From: Puniceicoccaceae bacterium 5H
GTDB taxonomy: Bacteria > Verrucomicrobiota > Verrucomicrobiia > Opitutales > Oceanipulchritudinaceae
Assembly (NCBI GenBank): GCA_009772895.1
Contig: WOUP01000001.1
Coordinates: forward strand, 248,001-312,000
Length of the DNA: 64,000 bases
Direction: 5' to 3'
In this document: positions 39,136 through 48,019 of the stretch, one piece after another
Layout of the letters: every line of letters starts with the position of its first letter
How positions within the stretch are numbered: the first letter of the stretch is position 1
Position numbers and translations under genes: made by a program
Notes under the pieces: model-generated
What the model saw: the letters and a program-made list of their open reading frames with translations, nothing else
Database searches by the model: none
Told to the model about the DNA's origin: nothing

Positions 39136-40313
39136 CCGAAGGGAGGTTGGAAATGCGAGGGAACGGAGAAACTGATGCCGGGCTGGCTGACGGAGGTGGC
39201 CGTCTCGTCATGTGCGGACGTCATTTCGCCGTAGAGGTTGTGGTGCGCCCGCCCGAAGGCCTCGAGTGAGTAAAAGCGTGCCCGCTTGAGCGCCCGTGAA
39301 GCCATTTCGCGCCGCCGTTCTTCATCCAACGCCAACTGGCGCAGCGTGTAGTGCCAGGCCTGAGGTGCATCGCAGGATACGTAGAGGGCCGCATTGCCCC
39401 ATACCTGGCGCAGCGACGGGATGTCGCCCAACACCAGCGCGCAACCGGCCAACGCGGCTTCGAGCGGAGCCAGTCCGAAAGGTTCATAGCGAGCCGGATG
39501 AGCAAAGATGGAGGCGGCGGCGAGCACCTGTCGCATCTGTTCGCCGCCGAGAAAGCCGAGCCCACGTAGTGAAGGCGCCGCCTGAATGGCTCCCTGATCT
39601 GGGTGCTTCGTCTCGCCGGCGACATAGATTGGCCAGCCAAGTCGCTCACCCGCATAGTTCAGGACGTCGAGGTTCTTGCCTTCGTCCCAGATGCGTCCCG
39701 CGGCCATGACCAATGGCTGTTTCTGCACGTTGGTGTAGAATGCAGCGGAGGCCCGACCGTTGGGGATGACACGTGCATTGCGGATGTCAGCGCGATAGAC
39801 GCGCAAGGCCTCCAGCATGGCACGTGTCGGCGCAACGACGACGTTGGCTCGTTCGAGAGCCTGACAGACAAGCTCTCTATATGGCGCCCATTCCTGGGGC
39901 GGCAGGGCACCTTTGACGGCCTGAAACCATGAGTAGACGCAGGAGTGGGCCGTTAGCACGGTCGGAACTTCCCAACGAGGGGCGGCCGCGCTGTAATCGT
40001 TGCAGTGGATCAGGTCCGGTTGTACCTCGTGCACAATCTCCTGCAGCGCCGCTTGCGCTTCCGCCACGTCATCCCACGGATCGTCCATCCACTCGAGCTT
40101 CTGGGGCAGGCATATCAGTTCGCAGCCCAGCTTTTCTGCTTGTTCCCGCTGATCTGACGTCGGCAAGCGCCCGCGCGCCACCAGCGCTACCTCGACGCGG
40201 TAAGGCTCGAGCGCCTTGATCAACTCCATGGCGTAAGTCCAGACACCGCCAAGGGTGTCGGCCGTCATTAAAACGCGGCGAACCGGATGAACTGTGGAAA
40301 ACGCAGCCTCCAT
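39132..40313 (-). CDS. Glycosyltransferase family 4
   Basis: MTADTLGGVWTYAMELIKAL; ARYEPFGLAPLEAALAGCALVLGD (EPFGL GT4 motif). Confidence 0.85.
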   Translation of the reverse strand: MEAAFSTVHPVRRVLMTADTLGGVWTYAMELIKALEPYRVEVALVARGRLPTSDQREQAEKLGCELICLPQKLEWMDDPWDDVAEAQAALQEIVHEVQPDLIHCNDYSAAAPRWEVPTVLTAHSCVYSWFQAVKGALPPQEWAPYRELVCQALERANVVVAPTRAMLEALRVYRADIRNARVIPNGRASAAFYTNVQKQPLVMAAGRIWDEGKNLDVLNYAGERLGWPIYVAGETKHPDQGAIQAAPSLRGLGFLGGEQMRQVLAAASIFAHPARYEPFGLAPLEAALAGCALVLGDIPSLRQVWGNAALYVSCDAPQAWHYTLRQLALDEERRREMASRALKRARFYSLEAFGRAHHNLYGEMTSAHDETATSVSQPGISFSVPSHFQPPFG

Positions 40314-40595
40314 CTAGCGCCGGGTAAACTTGTTGAACCGACTCGTGCTGCCGTCCGAAGTCTTGTCCTGATACACGAAGGCAAGCTGCTGCTCTTCAAA
40401 GGTCGAGAAGAAGGTATCCCAGTCGATATCCTCCAGATTCTCCTCGGCGTAGCCGGGGAAGTTGATGCGCAACACTCCCGCGTGCTCCGCATCACCACTG
40501 GCAGTGGAAGACACACGCGCGGGCTTGCCGTCGCGAGCTTCAGCCCATTGGCGAATGGTGTCGTGGTCGGTGGTCGTATGAGATTCTCCAGACAT
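40314..40595 (-). CDS. Small uncharacterised protein in glycosyltransferase operon
   Basis: 93 aa, TTTDHDTIRQWAEARDGKPA...GVLRINFPGY...WDTFFSTFEEQQLAFVYQD; adjacent to flanking genes. Confidence 0.65.
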   Translation of the reverse strand: MSGESHTTTDHDTIRQWAEARDGKPARVSSTASGDAEHAGVLRINFPGYAEENLEDIDWDTFFSTFEEQQLAFVYQDKTSDGSTSRFNKFTRR

Positions 40596-40610
40596 GGGGC
40601 GTAGCGGGGG

Positions 40611-41654
40611 TTAGCTGTTCATGGTGACCAGCGCCTTCATGAAGCCCTCCGGGCGGTCGTGCATGACTTCGAAGGCCTGCTGGATCTCTTCGAGGGAGAA
40701 GGTGTGGGTGTAGAGCGGCCGGGGATCGAGTCCTTCAAGACCCTGCAGTTCCACCGCCCGCTTCATGCCGTCGAGGTAGACGAGTGGGTCGCGTTCATGC
40801 GCGTTGATCACATCGAGGCCGAGCCAGTTCCAGTGCTGCATGTTTACTTCGCGCAGCCCATCCTGGTGAAAGCCCGCGATGACCATCCGCCCGCGCTCCC
40901 GGAGGAGGAATGTCGCCAAGTTGACGGGTTCGGCGGCGCCGGTTGCTTCGATCACGACGCTGATGCCTTGATCCCCGGCCCAACCTTGCACCTCCTGCAC
41001 CGTGGCGTCGCGATCGCCTTGATCCTTGGAGGTAAATTCCGCGCCATATTTCTCCGCCATACGCAAGGCAGACTCACGACGGCTGACGACTGCCACCCGG
41101 GCACCCGTGCGGGCACAGAGCGACACCAGCAACGTGCCGAGAAAACCGGCGCCGATCACGACTACGGTATCGTTGGCAGTCACCTGGCTGCGGCGAAACA
41201 CGTTGATGGCACAGCCCAAGGGTTCACCCGGCATCGGGCGACCCTCGAGCGATTCCGGCAAGATCACGATCTGGTTGCGGTGAGCGACGTCATATTGGGC
41301 GAAAGCGTTGTAGCTGAGCGCCGCGACACGATCGCCGATCTGCCATTCATCGACGTCGCTGCCGAGCGCAACGATATGGCCCCAGCCTTCGTGCCCGGGA
41401 TTGCCCGGCTCGACAGGATATTCAAACCATGGGCGGCCTTCCCACACGGGCAGGTTGGAACCGCAAACCCCGCAACCTTCGAGACGGATCAGCACTTCGT
41501 CCGGCTTCGGCTCGGGCACCTGCACGTCTTCCAGCGACCATTGTCGGGGGCCTTTCAGCACGGCGGCCTTCATCGTAGCGGGCACGTTTTCCGTCGGCGG
41601 TCGTCGCGAAGGGAGGGTGACAGATTCTTCTTCAGTGGTAATAGGAGCGATCAT
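40611..41654 (-). CDS. Zinc-dependent (MDR) alcohol dehydrogenase-like protein
   Basis: GCGVCGSNLPVWEG, GNPGHEGWGHIVALGSDV, VVIGAGFLGTLLVSL Rossmann motif. Start at MIAPITT. Confidence 0.85.
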   Translation of the reverse strand: MIAPITTEEESVTLPSRRPPTENVPATMKAAVLKGPRQWSLEDVQVPEPKPDEVLIRLEGCGVCGSNLPVWEGRPWFEYPVEPGNPGHEGWGHIVALGSDVDEWQIGDRVAALSYNAFAQYDVAHRNQIVILPESLEGRPMPGEPLGCAINVFRRSQVTANDTVVVIGAGFLGTLLVSLCARTGARVAVVSRRESALRMAEKYGAEFTSKDQGDRDATVQEVQGWAGDQGISVVIEATGAAEPVNLATFLLRERGRMVIAGFHQDGLREVNMQHWNWLGLDVINAHERDPLVYLDGMKRAVELQGLEGLDPRPLYTHTFSLEEIQQAFEVMHDRPEGFMKALVTMNS

Positions 41655-41655
41655 T

Positions 41656-43719
41656 TCAGGATAAGGTTGAGACGGGTGAGAAAAGTTCCTGACGGCGTTC
41701 CAACCAATGGAAGAGCTTGCCGACACCCTGGCGCCAGCCGACTTGCGGCTTCCAGCCGGTGGCTTCCTGGAACTTGGTGAAATCGGTCACGTAATAGCGC
41801 TGATCGCCGGTCCGCCATTCGCCAAAGACCACTTCGATCGGTTGGCCGCGCAGCGTTTCCAGTTGCTGCAGCAACTCCAGCAAGCTGATGGAGTTCTCGA
41901 TACCGCCGCCGAGGTTGAAGGATTGACCGGCGCAGACATCAGGGTTCTCCAGCGCCAGCGCGAACGCCCGCACCAGATCGGCCACATAGAGAATGTCGCG
42001 CACCTGCTTGCCGTCGCCATAGAGGGTGATGTCTTCGCCGCGCAGCGCCTTGCGAATAAAGTGGGCGACCCAGCCCTGGTCTTCGGTGCCGTGTTGGTGC
42101 GGCCCGTAGATGCAGCTGAGGCGGAAGACGGTGGCGGGGATCCCGAAGGAACGTGCGTAATCCAGGATATACTGATCCGCCGCGCCTTTGGAGCAGCCAT
42201 ACGGGCTGTGAAAGTCCAGATGACGATCTTCGCCGAAACCTTCGTACTTCGGCTCTACCGGACGGTAGCGCTCGTTGCCTTCGATCAACTCCACGTCTTC
42301 CATGCCACCATAGACTTTGTTGGTGGAGGTGAAGATAATCGGGATGCGCTTCGACCGGCCACGGATGGCTTCGAGGATGTTCAAGGTCCCGCCGACGTTG
42401 ATGTCGAAGTCTTCGCGGGGATTGATCAGGCTGGTCGTGACGGCCACCTGGGCGGAGAAATTGAATACGGCTTTGGCTCCGGCGACGGCATCGGCCACGG
42501 CGAAGCGATTGCGCACGTCGCTCAACTCGACCTCCAGCTGATCGCCATAGCGTTCGAGCAGGTCGTTGAGGTTGTTTTCGACCCCGGCCCGCGAAAGGTT
42601 GTCGAACACGAGCACACGCTCGCCCTTGTTCAGGAAGTGTTCGGCAACGTTGCTGCCGATGAACCCGGCGCCGCCAAAGATGAGCACGTAGTCGTCGGCC
42701 TCGGAGCGGTTGACGTGGTGCGTGCGGTCGGCCCGGGCCTCATGACCGAAACGCGGGGTGGGGAGATGCCCGAATGCTTCCACGCCTTCCAGGCCGTCAC
42801 TCGCCCACAGCCGATAGAGCAGCTTAGGCGTTCCATCTTCGTTGCGGATGCCAAAGTGGTAGTGCCGCTCGTCGGCATGGAAGCCGTCTTGATGCGAAAG
42901 GTTCGGATCGAGGTCGTCGATCGAATACCAGTAGAGCCGGTCGGCCGGGGCGCGCAGCGCGGAAAGGAAGGACTGCAATTGACGGAACTCGTCATGCCGC
43001 CACGTGGAGTAGCCGGCCTCCGTGATCCATAGCTCCAGATGCCCGTTGCCGCTCTGGTTCAATACCTGCCGGACTTCTTCGAGCGGTTCATCCCAATCCT
43101 GCCAATCATGGTCCCAGATTTCGGGAAAGCCGTGGATGGAAACCGCGTCGAGGTGACGCAGCACGTCGCGCTTGGCCAGATTCCAGAAGAATTGACCTTC
43201 CACTGGACTGATGCCCCCCAGGACGACCTTCTTGCCACACTGTTTGGCCCAGTAGGCGGCCATCCCGATCATGGACGCAAACTTGGCCCATTCTGGATCG
43301 TGGTGAAAGTCCCACTCGACGTGGTTGTTGGGCTCGTTCCAAAGCTCGACCCACTCAAAATGCTGTCCGTAGCGCTTGATGACTTCGTCGACGAAATCGG
43401 CGTAATCTTTCAGTTCGCGCGGCGGCGCATTGGTGCGCGGCGCTTCTCCAAGCGAGGGCGGCGTATAGTTGAGGCAGGGGAGGATCTCAACTTCCTTGGC
43501 CAGAACCGGCAACAGCCAGTCATACCAGGCGCGGCCCTCCGGGCGGTGGTAGTCTGCCCAGGAAAAACCGATGCGCAAATGCCGGACGTTGAGCTCGCGC
43601 AGTGCTTTCAACACGCTGTAAACGCGCTCTTCTTCGCCCGGACGGAACCATTCGGCAAAGCCGAGCGGCGGGCGGGCCGTCGTGCCGTTTTCGGATGAAT
43701 GGGTGGGGGCAAAAGTCAT
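41656..43719 (-). CDS. Fusion protein: N-terminal beta-xylosidase-like glycoside hydrolase and C-terminal NAD-dependent NDP-sugar epimerase/dehydratase
   Basis: 687 aa; GH part has WNEPNN (E129) and WITEAGYST (E234); C-terminal part has IFGGAGFIGSN and SPYGCSKGAADQY (YxxxK). One continuous ORF, junction near aa 340 (nt ~42700). Confidence 0.85.
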   Translation of the reverse strand: MTFAPTHSSENGTTARPPLGFAEWFRPGEEERVYSVLKALRELNVRHLRIGFSWADYHRPEGRAWYDWLLPVLAKEVEILPCLNYTPPSLGEAPRTNAPPRELKDYADFVDEVIKRYGQHFEWVELWNEPNNHVEWDFHHDPEWAKFASMIGMAAYWAKQCGKKVVLGGISPVEGQFFWNLAKRDVLRHLDAVSIHGFPEIWDHDWQDWDEPLEEVRQVLNQSGNGHLELWITEAGYSTWRHDEFRQLQSFLSALRAPADRLYWYSIDDLDPNLSHQDGFHADERHYHFGIRNEDGTPKLLYRLWASDGLEGVEAFGHLPTPRFGHEARADRTHHVNRSEADDYVLIFGGAGFIGSNVAEHFLNKGERVLVFDNLSRAGVENNLNDLLERYGDQLEVELSDVRNRFAVADAVAGAKAVFNFSAQVAVTTSLINPREDFDINVGGTLNILEAIRGRSKRIPIIFTSTNKVYGGMEDVELIEGNERYRPVEPKYEGFGEDRHLDFHSPYGCSKGAADQYILDYARSFGIPATVFRLSCIYGPHQHGTEDQGWVAHFIRKALRGEDITLYGDGKQVRDILYVADLVRAFALALENPDVCAGQSFNLGGGIENSISLLELLQQLETLRGQPIEVVFGEWRTGDQRYYVTDFTKFQEATGWKPQVGWRQGVGKLFHWLERRQELFSPVSTLS

Positions 43720-43721
43720 GG

Positions 43722-44843
43722 CTAAAGGGTCAATCCGCGTTGGCTGAGTTCGGATCGGGCGGCTTCGGTATGGTCGGTGGCGATTTCGCCTTCCAGCCAG
43801 CCCGTGAGTTCACGCATCCCTTCTTCCAGGGGCACCTCGGGGGCATAACCCAGGATGCGACGTGCTTTCGAGATGTCGGCGAAGCAGTGGCGGATGTCTC
43901 CCACGCGATACTTGCCAGTAATCTCGTAGCCGAGGTAGCTGCGGTCCATGGCCTCGGCGAGGCGTTGCGTCAAACGCTCAATGGTGATCGGCTGACCGCT
44001 GCCGACGTTGAAGACTTCGCCGCTCGCCTCCTCATTGTCCAAGGGCAGGCGGCAGCAACGCGCCACATCCCGAACGTGCACAAAATCACGTTGCTGCTGG
44101 CCGTCTTCAAAGATCTGGGGCTGCTTGCCGTTGAGGAAGCGGGAAGCGAAAATCGCAATTACCCCGGTATAGGGGTTCGAGAGCGCCTGGCGCGGCCCGT
44201 AGACATTGAAGAACCGGAAGGCGGTCGTCGGGATGTTGTAGGCCTTGCCCGTGATCAGGCACATGCGCTCCTGGTCGAGCTTGCCCAGCGCATAGATGGA
44301 AGACGGCTCCGGCTCCTTGGATTCGGGGGTCGGCAACGGGGCAAGGGGCGCGTCATGATCGCTGCGCAACTCCCATTGGCCGTTCTTCAGTTGTTCGAAG
44401 CTACGCTCGCACACATTGCAGCTTCGACCTTCGGGGTCCTGATAGATGCCTTCACCGTAAATGCTCATGCTCGAGGCGACCATCAACCGTTGCACGGGAC
44501 GCTCGATCAGGCACTGCAGCAAATTGGCCGTGCCCTGATTGTTGATCGCCGTATAGCGCGCGATCTCATACATGCTTTGCCCTACGCCCACGGCGGCGGC
44601 AAAGTGGTAGACGGTGTCGATTCCTTCGAGCGCATGACGGATGTCTTCGATCTTGCGCAGATCGCCGCGAAAAAACTCTACCTCAGGATTCAGGTAGGCA
44701 GGGATTTCGGCCGATTCCCCATGCACCTGCGTCTCGAGAGAATCAATCACACGGACTTGGTGTCCTTGGGCCAGGAGTTCATCGGCAAGATGAGAACCGA
44801 TGAATCCAGCCCCTCCGGTAATGAGGATGCGTCGTGATTTCAT
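43722..44843 (-). CDS. NAD-dependent epimerase/dehydratase
   Basis: RILITGGAGFIGSHLADELL, SSMSIYGEG, SIYALGKLDQE, FFNVYGPRQ. Confidence 0.88.
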   Translation of the reverse strand: MKSRRILITGGAGFIGSHLADELLAQGHQVRVIDSLETQVHGESAEIPAYLNPEVEFFRGDLRKIEDIRHALEGIDTVYHFAAAVGVGQSMYEIARYTAINNQGTANLLQCLIERPVQRLMVASSMSIYGEGIYQDPEGRSCNVCERSFEQLKNGQWELRSDHDAPLAPLPTPESKEPEPSSIYALGKLDQERMCLITGKAYNIPTTAFRFFNVYGPRQALSNPYTGVIAIFASRFLNGKQPQIFEDGQQQRDFVHVRDVARCCRLPLDNEEASGEVFNVGSGQPITIERLTQRLAEAMDRSYLGYEITGKYRVGDIRHCFADISKARRILGYAPEVPLEEGMRELTGWLEGEIATDHTEAARSELSQRGLTL

Positions 44844-45012
44844 GAACTAGGGAGGGTCCTGTTGCACAGCAGGTGCCAATCGGATGATCCACGACATAAC
44901 CACCGAATTGCCAACGGCCTGCGACACGCGAAGAATTGGCAGCAATAACAGCTTCTTCAACCCAGTGCACGCTGCACGAGGCAGGCGGAGGTGCATCATG
45001 CAGGCGACACCC

Positions 45013-45867
45013 TCAGGCATTCACGATTTCACCTCCATTCGGGTGCAGGACTTGCCCGGTATAAAAGCTGGCATCCTGAGAGGCCAGAAACACGTAGGAA
45101 GCGGCAAGCTCGTTGGGTTGCCCCGGCCGGCCCATCAAGTTATCACCGCCAAACTGATCCACCTTATCTTCATCGAATGAAGCCGGAATCAGCGGTGTCC
45201 AGACCGGCCCCGGCGCCACACCGTTGACGCGGATCTTCCGTGGCGCGAGGTGGGTGGCCAGGGACCGGGTAAAAGCCGCGAGGGCTCCTTTGGTCGAGGC
45301 ATAGTCGACCAGGCCGCCGCTCCCACGATAAGCCGTCACAGAGGTGCTGTTGATGATGGCGCTACCCTCCGGCATGTGGGGCAGGGCGTATCGGGTGATG
45401 GCAAAGGCGCCGAAGACGTTGGTGCGGAAGGTCTGCTCCACTGTATCGAGATCGATTTGGGCGAAGTCCTTACAAACGTGCTGCTCGCCCGCATTGTTGA
45501 CGAGCACGTCGATTTGGCCAAAGGCCTCCACGACTTGTTCGACGGCCCGCTTGCAGAAAGTCCGGTCGCCCACGTCTCCGGCGAGCGCGACGCAATGGGC
45601 GCCTTCGCCCTCAATGGCCTTCCTGGTACGCTCGGCATCGTCCCCTTCGTTCAGATAGATAAATGCCACGTCCGCGCCCTCGCGCGCGAAGGCGACGGCC
45701 GCCGCCGCTCCGATCCCGCTATCCCCGCCGGTAATCAAGGCCTTCTTGCCTTCGAGTCGATCGCTCCCTTTCAGGGGGATGTCGCGGACCTTGGGCTGGG
45801 GCTGCATCTGCTTCTCGTGGCCCGGTTGCTTTTCCTGATGCTGTGGAGGTGGTGTCTTGTCTGTCAT
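45013..45867 (-). CDS. Short-chain dehydrogenase/reductase (general-stress type)
   Basis: LEGKKALITGGDSGIGAAAAVAFAREGADVAFIYLNE; NNAGEQ; YASTKGAL; long charged Q/K/P-rich N-terminus. Confidence 0.87.
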   Translation of the reverse strand: MTDKTPPPQHQEKQPGHEKQMQPQPKVRDIPLKGSDRLEGKKALITGGDSGIGAAAAVAFAREGADVAFIYLNEGDDAERTRKAIEGEGAHCVALAGDVGDRTFCKRAVEQVVEAFGQIDVLVNNAGEQHVCKDFAQIDLDTVEQTFRTNVFGAFAITRYALPHMPEGSAIINSTSVTAYRGSGGLVDYASTKGALAAFTRSLATHLAPRKIRVNGVAPGPVWTPLIPASFDEDKVDQFGGDNLMGRPGQPNELAASYVFLASQDASFYTGQVLHPNGGEIVNA

Positions 45868-46118
45868 GGGAGGGCTTGCTTGCAGTCGGGATGCCAGCCG
45901 GCTGCAGGAAGGTGGAACGGCATCTCAAGTTGCAGGGCCGAAACTCGCGATTCGCACACGCAGATCGGTGTCCATTGAAGCTCTCGTTTTGACGGATTTT
46001 TTATAAACTTGAGTGACAGGGACAAACGTAATGGGAGCCGTAAGGTGGAATAGGGGATGCGCCAATTGGAGACATCGCATTTACGCAGAACCTACACCTC
46101 AAAAAGAAACAGATTGAT

Positions 46119-47654
46119 ATGAGTAACCAGACGATGCCGAACCGAAGCCACAAGTGGCAAAAGCGAATCTCTTCCCTGCTCGCCGTAACGACGCTCGGCG
46201 CTTTGATTGCCCCGGCTCTGCAGGCGCAGTCGAATTATGAATATGAAGCCGACGAAGGTTGGCACCAGGAAGAGTGGTATGATCCCTCCGATTGGTTCGA
46301 TGATGACTACTCCTATGACTATGATGCCAACTCGTATGGCGAGTATTGGAACGATGATCTTTGGGAAGATTCCGTCGCCACGAATAACAATAACTACAGC
46401 GGCGGCTATTACTATGATTGGAGCAGCGACTCCCAAAGTTGGAAACGCCAGAACAATAACAACAATGGCAATAACCAGCAGCAGGTAGAGTCGCAGTATG
46501 ACTACGACCCCGCCTATGTGATTTACACCTTCACGACGACCAATCGTCAGCGCCAGCAGGACTCGCAGCAGATGCGCGATGGCAACCGCCAAGGCCAGAA
46601 TCAGCAGGCGCAGTCCCAGCAAGACCAGATGAAGGTCAAGCGCTTGAAGGGTCAGATCGAAGGCTTCCGCCAGATGGAGCTGCAGAATCGCCAGGGCGAC
46701 AAGGACCAATTCACCGTGGTCAAGCTGAGCCTGCAGGATGGTCGCAGCACCGTAGTGAGCCTTGGACGCACCAACGAAGTGCAGGACCTCGATCTGCAGC
46801 AGGGCGATCGCGTCCAGCTGATGGGCAGCCCCGGCCAGATTGATGGTCAGCCGGTCTTCGTGGCCCGCAAGCTGCGGGTGAACGACCAGACGGTGGATGT
46901 AAACCGGGCGATTCGTCGCCAGGACGCAAATTCCTCCAAGTCGAACTACAGCCGTTCGCACAGCCAGCGGAACCGCAACGACAACTCCAGCAACTGGAAT
47001 CGTTCGGCGAGCGCCTCCAATTCCAGCTCGGACCGTAATTGGGACCGCCAGCAGAACGAGCGTAACAGCCAGCGCAACCGCGATGGTCAGCACAGCAACC
47101 GCTCCCAAAATTCCCGGGATCGCAATGCCTCGCAGAGCTACACCTACAACGCCGGCAACAACGAATGGAGCAGCAGCCAAGGGCAGCGCAGCGGCGCAAC
47201 CGCTTCGAACCAACGCTCCCAGGGCAATCAGCCCGAACGTGGTGTCCGCACAGAAAGCCGTACCCGCTACCAGCTCGAAGCCGGTGAGCCTGCGGTCAGC
47301 ACCGTCCAGACCGACCGCAACCGTCAGCGTTCTTCCTCGAACTACCGTAACCAGCAGCAGTCCGACCGCATGGATCAGGTAACGCTGCGCGGTCGCGTGG
47401 AAGATTTCCACACGGTTTCGATCTCGCGCTCCCGCCAACACCAGTCGGAGGACCAGACCGTCGTGCGCCTTCGCCTCGAGAACGGTGAATCGGCCTTGGT
47501 GAGCCTCGGTTCCGATACGTCCCTTTCGGATCTCGATTTGCAACGTGACGACCAGATTATGGTCCGCGGTGAGCGCCAGCAATGGGGCAACGGCAGCGTC
47601 GTGCAAGCCGACCGGATCCGCGTCGAAGGAAATACGGTTAAATCCTCTTCCTAG
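46119..47654 (+). CDS. Secreted low-complexity protein with two homologous beta-rich domains
   Basis: 511 aa; signal peptide SLLAVTTLGALIAPALQAQ; acidic/Tyr/Asn N-terminal segment; Ser/Asn/Arg/Gln-rich middle; internal duplicate domains at aa ~171-262 and 418-511. Confidence 0.8.
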   Translation: MSNQTMPNRSHKWQKRISSLLAVTTLGALIAPALQAQSNYEYEADEGWHQEEWYDPSDWFDDDYSYDYDANSYGEYWNDDLWEDSVATNNNNYSGGYYYDWSSDSQSWKRQNNNNNGNNQQQVESQYDYDPAYVIYTFTTTNRQRQQDSQQMRDGNRQGQNQQAQSQQDQMKVKRLKGQIEGFRQMELQNRQGDKDQFTVVKLSLQDGRSTVVSLGRTNEVQDLDLQQGDRVQLMGSPGQIDGQPVFVARKLRVNDQTVDVNRAIRRQDANSSKSNYSRSHSQRNRNDNSSNWNRSASASNSSSDRNWDRQQNERNSQRNRDGQHSNRSQNSRDRNASQSYTYNAGNNEWSSSQGQRSGATASNQRSQGNQPERGVRTESRTRYQLEAGEPAVSTVQTDRNRQRSSSNYRNQQQSDRMDQVTLRGRVEDFHTVSISRSRQHQSEDQTVVRLRLENGESALVSLGSDTSLSDLDLQRDDQIMVRGERQQWGNGSVVQADRIRVEGNTVKSSS

Positions 47655-47680
47655 TTTCTAACAGATAAGCAGAGACTTAC

Positions 47681-47719
47681 GGAGCCGACAGTCGATATCG
47701 CGTCTGTCGGCTCCATTTT
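47681..47719 (+). terminator. Rho-independent terminator after the secreted repeat protein
   Basis: Perfect 11-bp stem GGAGCCGACAG (47681-47691)/CTGTCGGCTCC (47704-47714) followed by ATTTTT. Confidence 0.87.
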
Positions 47720-47780
47720 TATTGCCGGATTTGGAACGGCAAATGCGAAGAGTTAGGGAAACCTGAACCAGGAAGATCTC

Positions 47781-47990
47781 ATGTTAGGATACATCTTCGC
47801 CATTGTAGGAGTCGTCGTGCTCCTGCTTCTTGCCCTTGCTATTAAAGGCCCGGCCAAAAAACAAGGCTTGCACGATGCTGAACGCCCGCGCCCGGATGAA
47901 CGAGCCGGAACGTCGCGCAGTAAGCCTTCCGCAGAACAACCAGGAGAACCGCCGGTGCATAGTATCAATCATCCGCACCCTTCCCGGTAA
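47781..47990 (+). CDS. Single-pass membrane microprotein
   Basis: 69 aa; MLGYIFAIVGVVVLLLLALAIK TM segment then charged Pro-rich tail. Confidence 0.5.
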   Translation: MLGYIFAIVGVVVLLLLALAIKGPAKKQGLHDAERPRPDERAGTSRSKPSAEQPGEPPVHSINHPHPSR

Positions 47991-48019
47991 TCATTTTCAC
48001 ACATCAACCCATTTAAGCC

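Noticed and set aside
44909-44941. TGCCAA...TTGGCA inverted arms upstream of the glycan operon
   Set aside because: Only 6-bp arms with a 21-nt spacer; too weak to claim an operator without conservation data.
46441-46500. AAC/AAT-rich stretch that could be a microsatellite
   Set aside because: It is in-frame coding for Asn/Gln runs within a continuous ORF; no perfect repeat unit array.
46092-47606. 504-aa hydrophobic minus-strand ORF opposite the secreted low-complexity protein
   Set aside because: Val/Ile/Ala/Leu-rich translation is the antisense of Asn/Asp/Gln/Arg codons; the plus-strand ORF has a signal peptide, repeated domains and a downstream terminator.
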